Source of the DNA: Torymus aiolomorphi | Taxonomy: Eukaryota > Arthropoda > Insecta > Hymenoptera > Torymidae | Direction of reading: 5' to 3' | DNA length: 64,000 nt | NCBI GenBank assembly: GCA_036365515.1 | Contig: CM070873.1 | Location: 41,175,807-41,239,806, forward strand | Part shown: positions 33,826-45,480 of the stretch, one piece after another | Numbering within the stretch: position 1 is the first letter of the stretch | Layout of the letters: every line of letters starts with the position of its first letter | Program-made: the position numbers and the translations under genes | The notes under the pieces: model-generated | What the model was told of the DNA's origin: nothing | Databases searched by the model: none | Seen by the model: the letters and a program-made list of their open reading frames with translations, nothing else

Positions 33826-33840
33826 TATCACTGATAAGAG
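33826..33840 (-). promoter_or_regulatory. Candidate initiator of the P450 gene
   Basis: On the minus strand, TTATCAGTGATA contains the arthropod initiator TCAGT (33834-33830), about 55 nt upstream of the P450 ATG. Another TCAGT lies nearer the ATG (about 33800). I see no strong TATA box. Placement is inferred. Confidence 0.3.
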
Positions 33841-35694
33841 GTGCAGTACGTAAAAGCTATCGTTGATTCGAGAGATAATTGGTTTTCTTTTGTGTTTCGT
33901 TTATCTTTTTCCTTCTACGACTAGGACGAACGCTATGATTTGATAATGTAGATTGAGATGTGTTAGAAGTATTTCGGAGAACTTTGAGTGTCTGGTTTTT
34001 GCGAATCTCGTCCAAAATAGTTTGATATGCTTATTTTTACAACGTTATAATTGTATTATGTATTGATAGGGATAAATAAATATTCTATGTGGTGGAAATA
34101 AATCAGAAAATACTACTTTTTCGCAATTAATTACAACTTGTACAACAAAAAAAGAAAAGTTATTCTGTTATCTAGTGGCTTCAATGTTTTAGGAAAAGTT
34201 GATTTTCCAAAAGTGAGAGATGATAATGCCAGTACAAGAATATTGAAGAAAGTTGCATGCCATGGGAAAATCAAGTTACTTGAGTTTGCTCTAAGTAGGG
34301 TCGGTTTTAAGATTGATATAATGGGATCGAATGTTTGTTTAAACAAGATCTTTATTTTGGCGAGTTACAACGATAGTAAATACATACATACATACATAGA
34401 ATTTGGCTCACAAACGCTATACAGTTATTATGCTTGAACAACTCGGTTTATTTTATTTTATTTAATTTTTTTTTTATTATTTAAATCCACGCATTTATGC
34501 AATCTACAATTGTTTTTATGTATACATATTTCCACCTCTGCCTTCAAAACTTCGCTTATAGTCGAGAAATACATTTTGGCTTGTGATACACTGTCTGACG
34601 AAAGAATCTTTATAAAATTATAACTCGAACGTATTATTTTCTTATTTTGTTTTACTTTTTTTTTGTACATCTTCAACGGAAATTCCATTAAAAAACTACG
34701 ACTCGACTCAACTCTCCCCCCTCTCCCCTTCCCTCTTGTATAATTTGCAATTATTCTTTTGTTTTCGATCGCGTACTTGGTATACTCACGTCAGCGTCTA
34801 TAATAAAGAGGATCAAAATACAATATATTGGTCGAAAGGGATTTCGATACTTCAAAAAATACGCGAGTCTCTAAATGAATCTGGTAAACGGTATATACTT
34901 TCTTATTCTTGTTCCATACGTGTTTCATATGTGTGTGCTGTGTTTGTGTTTGTGTATCTACCAATTCCTCCGATACGCGCGTCCATTAAGTAAGCGAACG
35001 AGACAATAATTGTGCTCATCCGCTCTTGTACTGGTTTGTGTTTTTTTTTCTCTTTCTCTCTCTCTTTTGGTCGCGCAGTCTCCCGTGAACGCAAAATACG
35101 CCTTTGTACTTTGATCATCATCATCGTCATCAATTTTTCATCTTTTATTGTCAGTGAAACGTAGTAGGACGTTTAAAAAAATGCAAAAGCAAAGATTCCA
35201 TTTATACCTCGAAAACGAATTGCTCGTCTTTTATTTAACCTTGTTTTCTTCTTTCCTCGTCGTCTCACATTAAATTTGTATATCCCGAGGTTTTTGAACA
35301 ATCGAACGATAAAGCGCAATTGCGTGTACAATATCAAGTGTTATCTATGTCCCTTTAAATGCATCGCAGCGGCTCGTTTTACTAATATAGGTATACACGT
35401 GTATAATACTTCACTCGACGAGCATCGTCGGTTTTGCCTCTTTTTTTTTATTTAAATTCTTTACTTTCATTTAAAATCGCAGCTTTCACTTTTTTGTGAT
35501 TATCTAGTATTGTCATTGAGTTCTTTTTTGTTGTCCCTCGTCATCGCGCGATCGAACTTTGCGTATTCGAATGTTTCTTTTTATTTTTTCATCTACTTTT
35601 ACTCGCTACTGGTACTCGGTTTTAGCACTTGCTGTGTAATCTTTATACGAACAATACGATGAAGAGCATGTGTTTGAGTGTGTTTTATATATAC

Positions 35695-35802
35695 ACTGTT
35701 AAAAATTATGAAATTTCATTCAGTTAAATTTAACTGAAATTTAATAAAAATTTTGAAGTTATATTCATAATTTCTCTTAAATTTCAGAAAATTTTTAACA
35801 GT
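35695..35802. repeat. 108-bp inverted repeat, short MITE-like
   Basis: ACTGTTAAAAATTATGAAAT at the left matches the inverted right end (TTTCAGAAAATTTTTAACAG), and further complementarity continues inside (TCAGTTAAATTTAACTGA is itself palindromic). AT-rich, no ORF. Confidence 0.6.
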
Positions 35803-36599
35803 ATAAATATATATATAGAAAAGTCGAGTGGGAGCCGATATTACATACGCGGAAAGAATTCGACAATCCGAATAAGCGACCGTTCGAGCGTTGCGCCGAT
35901 AATCTTACACACCCCTATGCATCGTATAGATTCTTTTTCGTCGCTCCTAAACTTCCTTCTACACTCGACGGCACCGTTTTACGTATAATTTCGCGCCTCT
36001 CGCCACTCGTTTTTCATTCGTGCGTGAACATGCGAACGAGAAGAATCTATTCTTCTTCTTTTCTTTTTTCACCGAAAAAATTTTGTTAAGCTCTAATTCG
36101 TCCTAAAATTCTCCCTTTTTCTTTCGACAACTAGTTTATTTTATAATCACAGATGTCGAGTTTTGCTTTTGCGTCATTCTAATCGTAAAATTTTTTGTTC
36201 CCTCCCCCCCGTTCTCCTTTAAAACTCCCTCGTCCCGCGGTGAGAGACGAGGGCTGCGGTCTATTGATATACTCTGCGCTTTTCCTCAAATCGAAAATGA
36301 TATGCTGCTACGACACTAATATTAATCTTTATACTTACTTACAGACTTACGATATGAGCTTTCACGATATGGCGTGTGTGATGATTCAATTACAATTCTT
36401 CGATACACCTCGTTATAATTCGTACAATTAGATATTTGGCGTTTCATTTGTTTATCCTTCCGTTTAAAGTAATTAGAGCCCTTGGAAAAGTTTTACGAGT
36501 TTTTGGATATACATTTTTTTATTCTTCTTTTGTTTGCGACTCTCCTCCCACTTTCGCGAAACATCGACGTGAAAATTCACTATCTAACGACTAAGCCTT

Positions 36600-36950
36600 C
36601 GCGCGCGCGCGCGTGCGTGCGAATGTGTGTGTATGTGTGTGTGTCTGTGTGGGTGGGTGTTTGTTTTTTTTTACTTTTATTTTATCATTTTTGTGTTTCT
36701 CGTTCGTCAATCTCTCGGCGGCAGTGTTAAATGAAGACTCGAAGCGATGCCTATATATATATATATATATATATTATAATATATTTACGATTACGTGTAT
36801 GGTATCATCCTCTATTGAAACGAATTTGTGCTCGCGGCTACTATGCACAATATGAATCCGAAACTTTTATGTATAAAAGTTCTCATCTTTTACTTTCTTT
36901 CTCTCTCTCTCACTCTCTCTCTCGCTCTCGCTCTCTCTCTCTCTTGCTCT
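36600..36950. repeat. Cluster of microsatellites: (CG/GT)n, (TA)n, (CT)n
   Basis: Alternating CG then GT dinucleotides at about 36600-36660, (TA)n at 36752-36774 and an interrupted (CT)n tract at about 36896-36950. ORFs across them are low complexity. Confidence 0.85.
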
Positions 36951-39900
36951 CTTTCGATTCGAGCTACGAAGCAATATATTTCTCGTGGTTTCCGAGGGCA
37001 AAGAACACAAAGTAGTATATAATAATCGCTATAATGCGGCGTTAACTTTTATACAGAAAAATTACATACTTGCATTTGAACATTGAGATTGAGCATTAAT
37101 TCATTAATGCCAATTCCATTGGTGCTCGTTCGTTTAATTTACTAATTAATTATATAGTTGTTTTAATACAAACACCTACCATTTAAAGTTACATTATATG
37201 CAAATTTTTATTTCATTTATAAAGAATATATAACCTGGAATGTTCTTGCTTTACTAAATGTAGCCTAATAAATTAATTTACTGAGAGAACTGCGAGATCT
37301 CGTTCGAACAATACAGTCAATCGGGAATAACCGTTCAGAATCTTTTTGACTTGAGATGATTTGACTGTATTAACACGAGTAAGCATTTTCTCGAGGCTCT
37401 TACAATTACGCTTCTTTATAGAAATTCATTAAGTGTAAATAACGTGACACATGCCAAAATAGTGCGAAATTCAAACGAATGCAACGTTACATAATTCATC
37501 GGTAAGTATACGAAAATGTATTCGAAGAAAGAAAAAAAACAATGGAAAATAAACGTCGTTAATTAAGGAACCGAAGATTCAGCTACGAAGTTACAGCGTG
37601 TCGCGCCTCCTCATAGGAATCTCACTGCTTAAAAACCACTGTCACATGTATTATATATAATAATATACGCCTCGCAATACATTTATGTACACGCGCGGTG
37701 TGGTTAAATTATTATTTTTTTTATTTTATTATTATTGTGCCATCGTTATAATAATACCGATGCTCTGCGTAATCGTTTATTTTGTCTTTAACTTTTTAAA
37801 AAATCGGCAAAATCGTCGATCGTACTTTCAGGTTTGATTGTGCTCGGTTTATGCGCGTTAGCTTTCAACTATTGTCGAAATCTCGAATTGACCGTATTTG
37901 TCATCGTCATTATTTTACGAATTGTTCATATTTCTTTATCGAGTCTCGTGTGCCTATATTTGCATATGACTGTGTGTTTTCGCTGGTACATTTGTTAATA
38001 TTATTATTATTATTATAATTATATACTTTCATGCGATGCTTTTTCTGCTTATAACAATAAAAAATGTCTTGTATCGTAGTTTTCATTAAACGTTAGCTTA
38101 ATCGTACGGATATGAATGGTACTTTTCTTTTATTTCTCGTTACTCTAGCGGTATATAATTTTTTTTTATATCAATGTTCTATATTTAAAACAACATTTAC
38201 ATATATACGATATGCAGCTTGAATTTGGGTAACACACTTTCATTACGTTTTTTGTTCCTTTTCATCTTTATAGTAACAGATCAGGCGATCGACACCTCAA
38301 TCAATTAGAAAATTAAATAATCTCTTGGATTAACAATAATTATCTTTCATCGCACTAAGGAAAAACTATTTTTCAACGGTTTCAACAGTTGAGTGTTGAA
38401 GTAAGTATTCGGTAATTATTTCGATACGATTTGGTCGCGATGAAAAATGATTTTTCCCAGTAAAATTTTCTGAAAGTATTTTATTTAAATTTAACATTAC
38501 TTATTGATTTTTAAAAATGATCCTAAATACTACGAACGTTAACTTAATCTAGTACATTGTTATTTTTACTTCTTTTTACCTCCATAATCTCGAATATCTT
38601 TCTTATATATATTAATATATTTCGCAAATGATCCAGCATTACTGTAAACTTTCAAATTACACTTAACAAATAGCTTAAAAATATTCAACTACGTTACGTA
38701 GGTAATAAGAATGTATTCGCTATGCCAATAAAGAGTAAAAAATATTCTGCCGAAACTTATATTTTTAATAATTTGAACAAAATTCAATAATATTCATTTT
38801 TAAAATATCATCAAAATATAGATTTGAAAAAAACAATGAAAACAATTACGTAAATTTGAATATTTTTACACAAATTTATTTGCGCAAAGCTCAATGTTAC
38901 AAAATCCGATCTTATCAATATTAATTATAAATGTTTCTCTGATTGCAGCGATACGGATTTTATCATCGGCGCCTGTTATTCCCATGTGCTCGATGTGACA
39001 AAAGAATACAAAAATCGCACCTATCAACTTTTACAGTTGCGTTGCGCGAGCTAAAAATGGTAACGATTATACACGTGTTTGTCGCTCGCGATACAAATCG
39101 CTCTACATATATATGTATACATACGCATAATATACACATGAGCACGTGTATCTTATGCAGGGCTTGCGGCAATGCATGTGATACACGTGCATGTACTTAT
39201 CGATGGGTTGATTTTTTATACTTGTTACAAATTTCTTTTTCTCTGCACGTTTAAGACGAATGAAACGCATTTTTCGTGCAAACGCACGCAAAACGGTTGC
39301 TATATCTCGTGGAAATTTGACCATCAAATGGAAATATTTCCACTAGACACAGCGATGTTACAATTTTTCTTTCAAAGAATTTCAGAACTTCTCGCTCACT
39401 TCTTTTATCCAAGATCGAATTTTCATTATTAAAAGCGTCGAATGGCATACTTTCATGAGGTAACAATTGCGAGGAAGATGCCGGTATGATTGTTCGACGT
39501 ATTAAAATTTTTTTTTTTCGCTTGGCTCCGAAGAATGTCCAAGGCTTATTTTTATTAAAAAATAAATGATCATTTTTAAAATAGAAATATCCCTTTAAAA
39601 TCAATAGAATTCATCTTCTGTTTGAAAGCGAGGTAAAAAATAAAATTCTTATTCCCGTGATGAGAAAATAACCGACTGATGTTTCATAAAAGATAAATAT
39701 TTGAATATTTAATCATTTAAACAATGGAATACTTTGTTACATTAATATTATATGTATCACTGATATGAACGAACCAATCACAAATTGAAATTTTCAACTC
39801 TAACAATACAATCTACAAAAATAATATTCCAAAATAGTATTTAATAATTTTCATTGACCGATAATGATAATCCCGAAAATATCTTCAAACAGACATCGAT

Positions 39901-40070
39901 ACTAGATATTAAATTGCTTTTCTTTTCCAAAATTTCGAACGTTTAAGGTGTAATTAATGGATATGTGGCTGCGGTTAACGTGTGATACTATGGCACGAGA
40001 GCCAACGTTGAAGCATCTCAGAAGCGTATTCCGAAAAGACATCAGACGCGCAATGTATGTATATATATAT

Positions 40071-40745
40071 ATTGATTCATATATTTACTTTATTTGGCAT
40101 TTTAAAATTCGAAAATTTCCTCACTATGAAGACTTACTGGATATATCGTGTATGTACGTGTTTGTGTGTTTCTTTGTGTGTATATATATATTATCTCTAT
40201 ATATAAATATTCTGCTACACATATACTCTCTGTGGTATGGCGACGCGCAGCGCTTGCGCGCGCGTTGGTTTCCTCGTTCTTCACTGTTCTTTTTTTTCCT
40301 TTACATAAAAAAGGGGGAAAGAAACGGAGCTGCTGCCCTCTACGAGGTATATAAAATCAACGAAAGAAAAGGACGCATACCAGCGCGTACTGTTACATTA
40401 ACTCAAACGATAAATTTCACTCCCCGTCACACCCCAGGTATGCGCGCATACCTATCGATCGTATACGCCTCGCAACCTAAATCGCTTCTCCCTTCTCTCT
40501 CTCTCGATCCACACTCTCGACGAGCTGCTTCTCTCGCGTTCCTCTCTCTCTCTTAGTCTCTCTCCAGCTATAGGTTCTGGTTCGCTCGCACCCCGCATCA
40601 GACGCGCTTCCCGCGTCGTCCTTATCCGCATTGTCTCTGCTTTCTTTGTCCTTGCATTCTCCATCCCTTGTCTCAGCGTTCTCGTTCACTTGTCGGCCTC
40701 GACACGCTAGACCGACGACGTCTACAGCTCGGCGGGAGCGTTGGC
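40071..40745 (-). other. Probable 3' UTR of the glutamate transporter
   Basis: Downstream of the Eaat stop codon on the minus strand the sequence is GA-rich (CT-rich on plus) and then AT-rich. AATAAA on the minus strand near 40090 is one possible polyadenylation signal. No independent gene is visible; the plus-strand ORF through 39957-40556 is low complexity. Confidence 0.4.
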
Positions 40746-43700
40746 TCATATCGCCGTGGTGTGCTTATTGTCCCCGCCGCCGTTCTGATTCGAGGTCGTG
40801 TGGTGGGGCAGAGCGGCGAGCTCCGTTCGGCTCAGGTGGTTCACGATGCCGGCGCCGAGGGAGTCGCCAACTACGTTCACGGTGGTTCTGCAGCGGTCCC
40901 TGGAAATGTCAAAGGATCGTTTAACAGAGTACTTGTGACATTATGAATATTTAGGTATCTATATATATTTAATTAACTTATAGGTACAAAAACCTGAACC
41001 TAATATTAATAAATTCAGGTTTTTAAACGAATGTACTTACAGCAACCAATCAATGGCCAGGATAAGAGAGATGTCACCAGATGGAAGTCCAACGGTATCC
41101 AGCACCATGACCATCGTTACCAAACCTGCCTGCGGGATACCAGCTGCACCAATACTGGCTGCAGTTGCGGTGATACTAAAAGTGACAAATTTCATCTATT
41201 ACAATCACGAATATGAAAGCATTTGTTCAACGCAATACTTAAAATATCTAAACTAGGTATTTTTAGGTATAGCACGATTTAAGGGATATACCTGATGGCA
41301 GCCAGTTGACCGAAGCTGAGCGTATAGTGGCGAACCTGAGCGATGAAGATGGCAGCCACCGCCTCGTAGAGGGCGGTACCGTCCATGTTGATGGTGGCGC
41401 CAATAGGCATGACGAAACGCGTGACGCGCGGATCGACGCCATTGCGCTCCTCAAGGCAGGCGATGGCGACGGGTAGTGTAGCCGAACTCGAGCTTGTGCC
41501 GAATGCCGTGGCCATGGCCTGGGCCATGTTCGATACGTAGACGTACGGATTCTTGCGCGTGAATAGGAAGTAGATAAGCGGCAAGATAAAGAAGCCGTGG
41601 ATGGTCAGGCCGATCATCACCGTGAGGAAGTACATACCCAGCTGGGCCACCACCTCCGTCAGTGTCTCCATCTCGACGATCTTCGAGGCGACCAGGAAGA
41701 GCACACCAAGAGGTGATAACCTGAGAGTATAAGGTTCAGGTTTAGCGAGATGGTAAAATAATTTATGTACACCCTAGTAAAAAATCTCAGGTGAAATTTC
41801 AGGTGACTTCTCAGGTGAGATCTCATGTTATTTCTGGTGTCAATTTGTCAACTGAGTAACTAGAAAATCAGGTTTTTCAGTATTGGAAATCGCCTGTTGA
41901 TGTTTTACCTTCTAAATGAACTCAAAACTGCATGTTTAGAAGCATTTTACACAATTTTTCAATTTTTACAAATTTGGTACATGAGACCTCACCTGATATC
42001 TTAGCAGAGAAATCACCTCAGATCTCATGTACTAAATTTGTAAAAATTGAAAAATTGTGTAAAATACTTCTAAACATGCATTTTTGAGTTCATCTAGGGG
42101 GTAAACATTCTAATAAGCGATTTGTAATACTGAAGAACCTGATTTTCTATTTATATAGGTTTTTCGCAGCATCTGGAGCAGAAACTGAGGTGAAAAATTG
42201 ACACCAAAAATAACATGAGATCTCACCTGAGAAGTCACCTGAGATTTTACCTGAGATTTTTCAGTAGGGGCAGTGAATAAGTGAATGTTGTTTGCTCACC
42301 AAACGACCCAGTTAGTGATAATCATCATGGCAGTAGAGAGGGTCTCGAAGAAGTTGAGCAGTGGCTTGCCCGTGTCGCCCATCTTGCCCAGAGTTATTCC
42401 CAGTACGGTTGAGAAGACGACGAGACCGAGAATGTTGGTGCCGGACTCCGTCGATGGGACTATTTTCCATGTGTACTTGTCATCTGTTTTTTCGAGAAAA
42501 ATAAAATTTCCGATATATTTAAGCTCTGAAGTATTTCGTTTTGAACTCGTTACAGATGTTGTTGAATGATCTATCTAGGTAGGTAACTTTGCATAATCAA
42601 GTTTTGAATACCAAAATTATAGAATTTCAAGATGAATTTTGTGGTGATTATTTATTTGACCTTACTAAGCCGTGTTACACATTTTTTCTAAAACTGGAAT
42701 TGATTTACTGTAAGGTCGTTAGTAAGTTACAGTTAGAAACAAATATCTAACACCACGAGATATCCTAAATCCCCTTAACGACTATATTCTTAAATTACAT
42801 TTGTAATATTTCTAAATGGGTTATAAATAGTATTCCACAGATTTTCCGACCTAAACTACAGAATATTTATTATTATAACCAGACAAGCAGCTAAACACAC
42901 CAAGAGTACTGTTGGGTCCGAACTCGATCTTCGTCTGATGTTGGGCGATGCAGGCCTCGACGAGGTTAGGCGGGAACATGTTCCTCACCAGGTCCATGAG
43001 AGTGTCGACCGTAGTAACGTTTCGTGGCGATCGTTCGTTCGATCGCTCGCGGCTCTGATTCGTGCCCGGCTGGATCGACACCACCAGGATTATACCTGCA
43101 AAAAGAGTCCAGTTTCTGTTAGATTTTGGAATTTGTTAATTTTAGTCTATTCTAATATTTACGATTCGATTCAATCACTTATCGCAAACACAGAAAATGG
43201 ATTTACTGTGATAAAATGAATTTTTTGAAAAAGCTATGTGGTATAGTTTAGTTGATAAAAATTAGTTTGGAAATATTTAATATTCACCGAATATTTTATA
43301 ATTTTTTGTTGTATATTTGCTACACGACTAAAAATCAGTTCTCTACCAATTGAAAGAAAAAACGCTTAAGTATTTTTCTGTATAATGTATATTATAACAA
43401 ACAATTTAAAATTAATAAATTTAATGTCTTTGAGTAGAGCCATAATAGTACCAATCGAATTGTTACGTCGCTTAATATTTCTCAATTCTTGTAAAGCTGC
43501 ACAAAGTATAATGAAACTAATTACAATGAAGACTCTCACGCGCATTTATATTGATGGCAGCAGCTAACTTGCAAGTTACGAGCTTCCTCCAATTATGAGG
43601 TAATTACGTAATTTTGTAATAAGGAAAATGTTATATACTTTAAATATCCTAATTTATTTATTTTGCATAAGTTTATTCTGAGAAAAATAATTATTGCCTG

Positions 43701-44984
43701 AATGAAAAGAAATACTTCAATATCGAAAATACCCTATGATTTTTATATTTACATGTTTATCGCCTCACAGAATCCGACACTATGCATAGAAACCTACCTT
43801 ACCACTTCATAAGTTTCATTGTTTTTTCGCACTCAAACTCATTTTCGCAAAAAAAAGCTTTGTCACGCGCTTTCGAATCTTATGAATTATCCTATTCATA
43901 TTTCCAATAATTCCATCTATTACCCATTGCTAATCGTAACGACCTCTCTGGTAAACCCTAATAGATGAAATTACTCGAAATTTGAGAGAATAATATAATA
44001 AAACGCCTTATAAAGCGTTCCATATAAACTTCTTCACTTACTTTTCATCTTCTTAGTTTCAACTATGTAGATAGTTGAAACTAAGATGATGAAAAGACTA
44101 TGAAGATGTTGTTTTTTTCTCAGTGTAGACTGGGAAAAAAATTTCGTTAAATCAAAAAAATTTTAATTGAACCAATAAAATTACTGAATCATAATATTCC
44201 TATACAATATTTAATTGATTCTAATATATGTAAAAATAACAATCAAATGAAATATGTACTTTGATTTTAATAAATACATTTTCATGTCAAACGAATATTT
44301 TATTATTTCTTAAAATAATTTTGAAATAATTGAATTAACATAATCAATGAATTGATTTAATGTTGATAGAAAATTGTTCGAAATAATTATTTAATTACAT
44401 TAGTTATTATCCTTTGCACAAAATATTACATTTAATCAACCCATTTTTGGATATTAACTTGAATTTTGATTTAATTGAACCAATTATATCATTTTCAATA
44501 ACATGGATTTAATTGATTGAATTAATTTTCTTTTTCAGTGATATTAATCGTAAAAACTCGCTTATTTCGCCTATACGCATATCTTGAACTTACCCAGAAT
44601 GACGGCACTAACCGTCGTGAGCATGTAATAGATGATCGCCCTGCCGCCGATCTTGCTGCTGAGTGAGAGATCGAGGGAGCCGATCGCTGAGATCAGACTC
44701 GACATGATCAGCGGCAGGATCAAGCTCTTGAGCATCCTGAGGAAGAGCTCGCCCACGTAGTTGATGTACATGATCTCGCGTTGGCTCCACGTGCCGGCGC
44801 GCGAGTTCTTCAGTATGAGGCCGAGGACGATGCCCGCGACGACGCCCGCGACCGTCAGCATCGTCAGGGCGTTGTGCTTCATGAAGTGGGCGAACTTCTC
44901 GCGACAGGTGCGGGGTAATCGGTTCGGCTCGTGAGGGTAGTACGACGAGGCGCGCTCCGCCTTCGTCGCCGCGTCGCCGTCCAT
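40746..44984 (-). CDS. Eaat: Excitatory amino acid (glutamate/aspartate) transporter, SLC1 family, complete CDS, 6 coding exons
   Basis: Predicted product: a 495-residue plasma-membrane symporter that takes up glutamate or aspartate with Na+/H+ and counter-transports K+, clearing transmitter in glia or neurons. Coding exons (transcript order): 44984-44594, 43095-42901, 42483-42300, 41720-41292, 41175-41041, 40899-40746. All phases join, and the stop TGA is at 40748-40746. Family signatures: TM1 near residue 40, HP1 [10 protein letters not shown] (Ser 333-336), [10 protein letters not shown] (368-377), HP2 [20 protein letters not shown] (from 410) and TM8 [19 protein letters not shown], which keeps the Asp446 and Arg449 expected for acidic substrates. 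Two N-glycosylation sequons (NVT, NST) lie in the large extracellular loop of exon 2. The exon 2 donor is taken as gtgtgt at 42900; a weaker one 21 nt downstream would add seven residues. Whether it is Eaat1 or Eaat2 is unclear. Confidence 0.94.
41771..42270. mobile_element. 500-bp inverted-repeat element with iterated CAGGTG motifs, in an Eaat intron
   Basis: CCCTAGTAAAAAATCTCAGG at the left end pairs with CCTGAGATTTTTCAGTAGGG at the right, and the complementarity continues through arms of about 200 bp (GAGATCTCATGTTATTT ... AATAACATGAGATCTC; AATTTTTACAAATTTG ... CAAATTTGTAAAAATT type blocks). The left arm holds three CAGGTGA repeats, and the right arm holds CACCTGAG or ACCTGAG copies. It lies in the intron between coding exons 3 and 4. 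Confidence 0.75.
42484..42900 (-). other. Eaat intron 2
   Basis: AT-rich intron between coding exons 2 and 3. Acceptor is a consensus cag. No other feature seen. Confidence 0.7.
44041..44094. repeat. 54-nt near-perfect hairpin (26-bp arms, loop of 2-4 nt)
   Basis: CTTTTCATCTTCTTAGTTTC with AACTAT pairs with ATAGTTGAAACTAAGATGAT with GAAAAG at 25 of 26 positions. The loop is too short for a usual pre-miRNA, so this is listed as a repeat rather than an RNA gene. Confidence 0.65.
44126..44540. mobile_element. AT-rich MITE-like element in Eaat intron 1
   Basis: The ends GACTGGGAAAAAAATT and AATTTTCTTTTTCAGTG are imperfect inverted copies. The interior is filled with TTAATTGA and TTGATTTAAT-type palindromic pieces. 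No ORF. Boundaries are approximate. Confidence 0.4.
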
Positions 44985-45003
44985 GCCGCCGGACAGGGGC
45001 GAT
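44985..45003 (-). other. 5' UTR part of the first coding exon of Eaat
   Basis: On the minus strand a good acceptor (ctcattgcag, ending at 45004) precedes the ATG by 19 nt. This implies at least one untranslated exon further upstream (coordinates above 45010), which I could not place. Confidence 0.6.
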
Positions 45004-45156
45004 CTGCAATGAGAAAGATGGATTTCGTGAATGGCTTGGTAGAAGAAAATTTTCGTTTAAAATCTACTACGTATAGATTTGCTTAGATTTTATTAGAATT
45101 TAAGACATTTGTTTCTCAAGCAAGAGAATAATTATTGTTTCAGGCAATAGTATATT

Positions 45157-45229
45157 GTGTGCCAAGGGCGTAAAGTGGGTCTTTTTAGACCGAGTGTGTC
45201 AAAAAACCTACTTAGCCCTTGGTGCACAC
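45157..45229. repeat. 73-nt hairpin
   Basis: GTGTGCCAAGGGCGTAAAGT pairs with ACTTAGCCCTTGGTGCACAC apart from a few bulges, around a loop of about 30 nt. It directly precedes the GC-rich tandem array and may belong to the same repeat unit. Confidence 0.7.
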
Positions 45230-45292
45230 CATATTTTTTGTAACGCAAGTATCGATTTTCGCTTTTTTTTGTTCTAATGTACTAAAATCGAC

Positions 45293-45480
45293 AGCGGGCG
45301 ATTTTGATTTTTTACCGCCCGCTACGGCGAGCAGCGGGCGTTTTTCAGTTTTTACCGCCCACTAGCAGCGGGTGCTTTTCATTTTTTACCGCCCGCTACG
45401 GTGAACAGCGAGCGCTTTTCGATTTTTACCGCCCGCTACGGCGAGCAGCGGGCGATTTTGATTTTTTACCGCCCGCTGGT
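45293..45480. repeat. GC-rich palindromic tandem array, about 40-bp unit, 5 copies
   Basis: Copies start at 45293, 45333, 45366, 45407 and 45447 (spacings 40, 33, 41, 40). Each has AGCGGGCG, a T-rich spacer, then CCGCCCGCT and ACGGCGAGC. GCGGGCG and CGCCCGC are complementary, so every unit can form a stem with its own or its neighbour's partner. Unit length is not a multiple of three, and the ORFs through it are consequences of the repeat. It lies upstream of Eaat coding sequence, possibly in its 5' intron. Confidence 0.85.

Larger units (their letters stand above)
33841..40070. other. Long gene-free AT-rich region with microsatellites
   Basis: About 6 kb between the P450 5' end and the transporter 3' end. 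I found no ORF with protein-like composition, no tRNA and no rRNA. Contents: small inverted repeat at 35695-35802, mixed (CG)/(GT) tracts at about 36600-36660, (TA)n at about 36752-36774, (CT)n at about 36896-36950, and a short hairpin near 39139-39193 with two CACGTG boxes. Part of the right side may be transporter 3' UTR. Confidence 0.55.
43096..44593 (-). other. Eaat intron 1 with hairpin and inverted-repeat element
   Basis: A 1.5-kb AT-rich intron with donor gtaagt. It includes a compact hairpin at 44041-44094 and a loosely palindromic AT-rich element at about 44126-44540. No coding signal. Confidence 0.65.

Noticed and set aside
39957..40556. Plus-strand ORF of 199 residues
   Set aside because: Low-complexity Tyr/Ile/Phe and Ser/Leu runs from simple repeats, with no domain. 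It overlaps the likely transporter 3' UTR.
45293..45480. CRISPR-like array
   Set aside because: The units are contiguous, degenerate and lack unique spacers, and the genome is eukaryotic.
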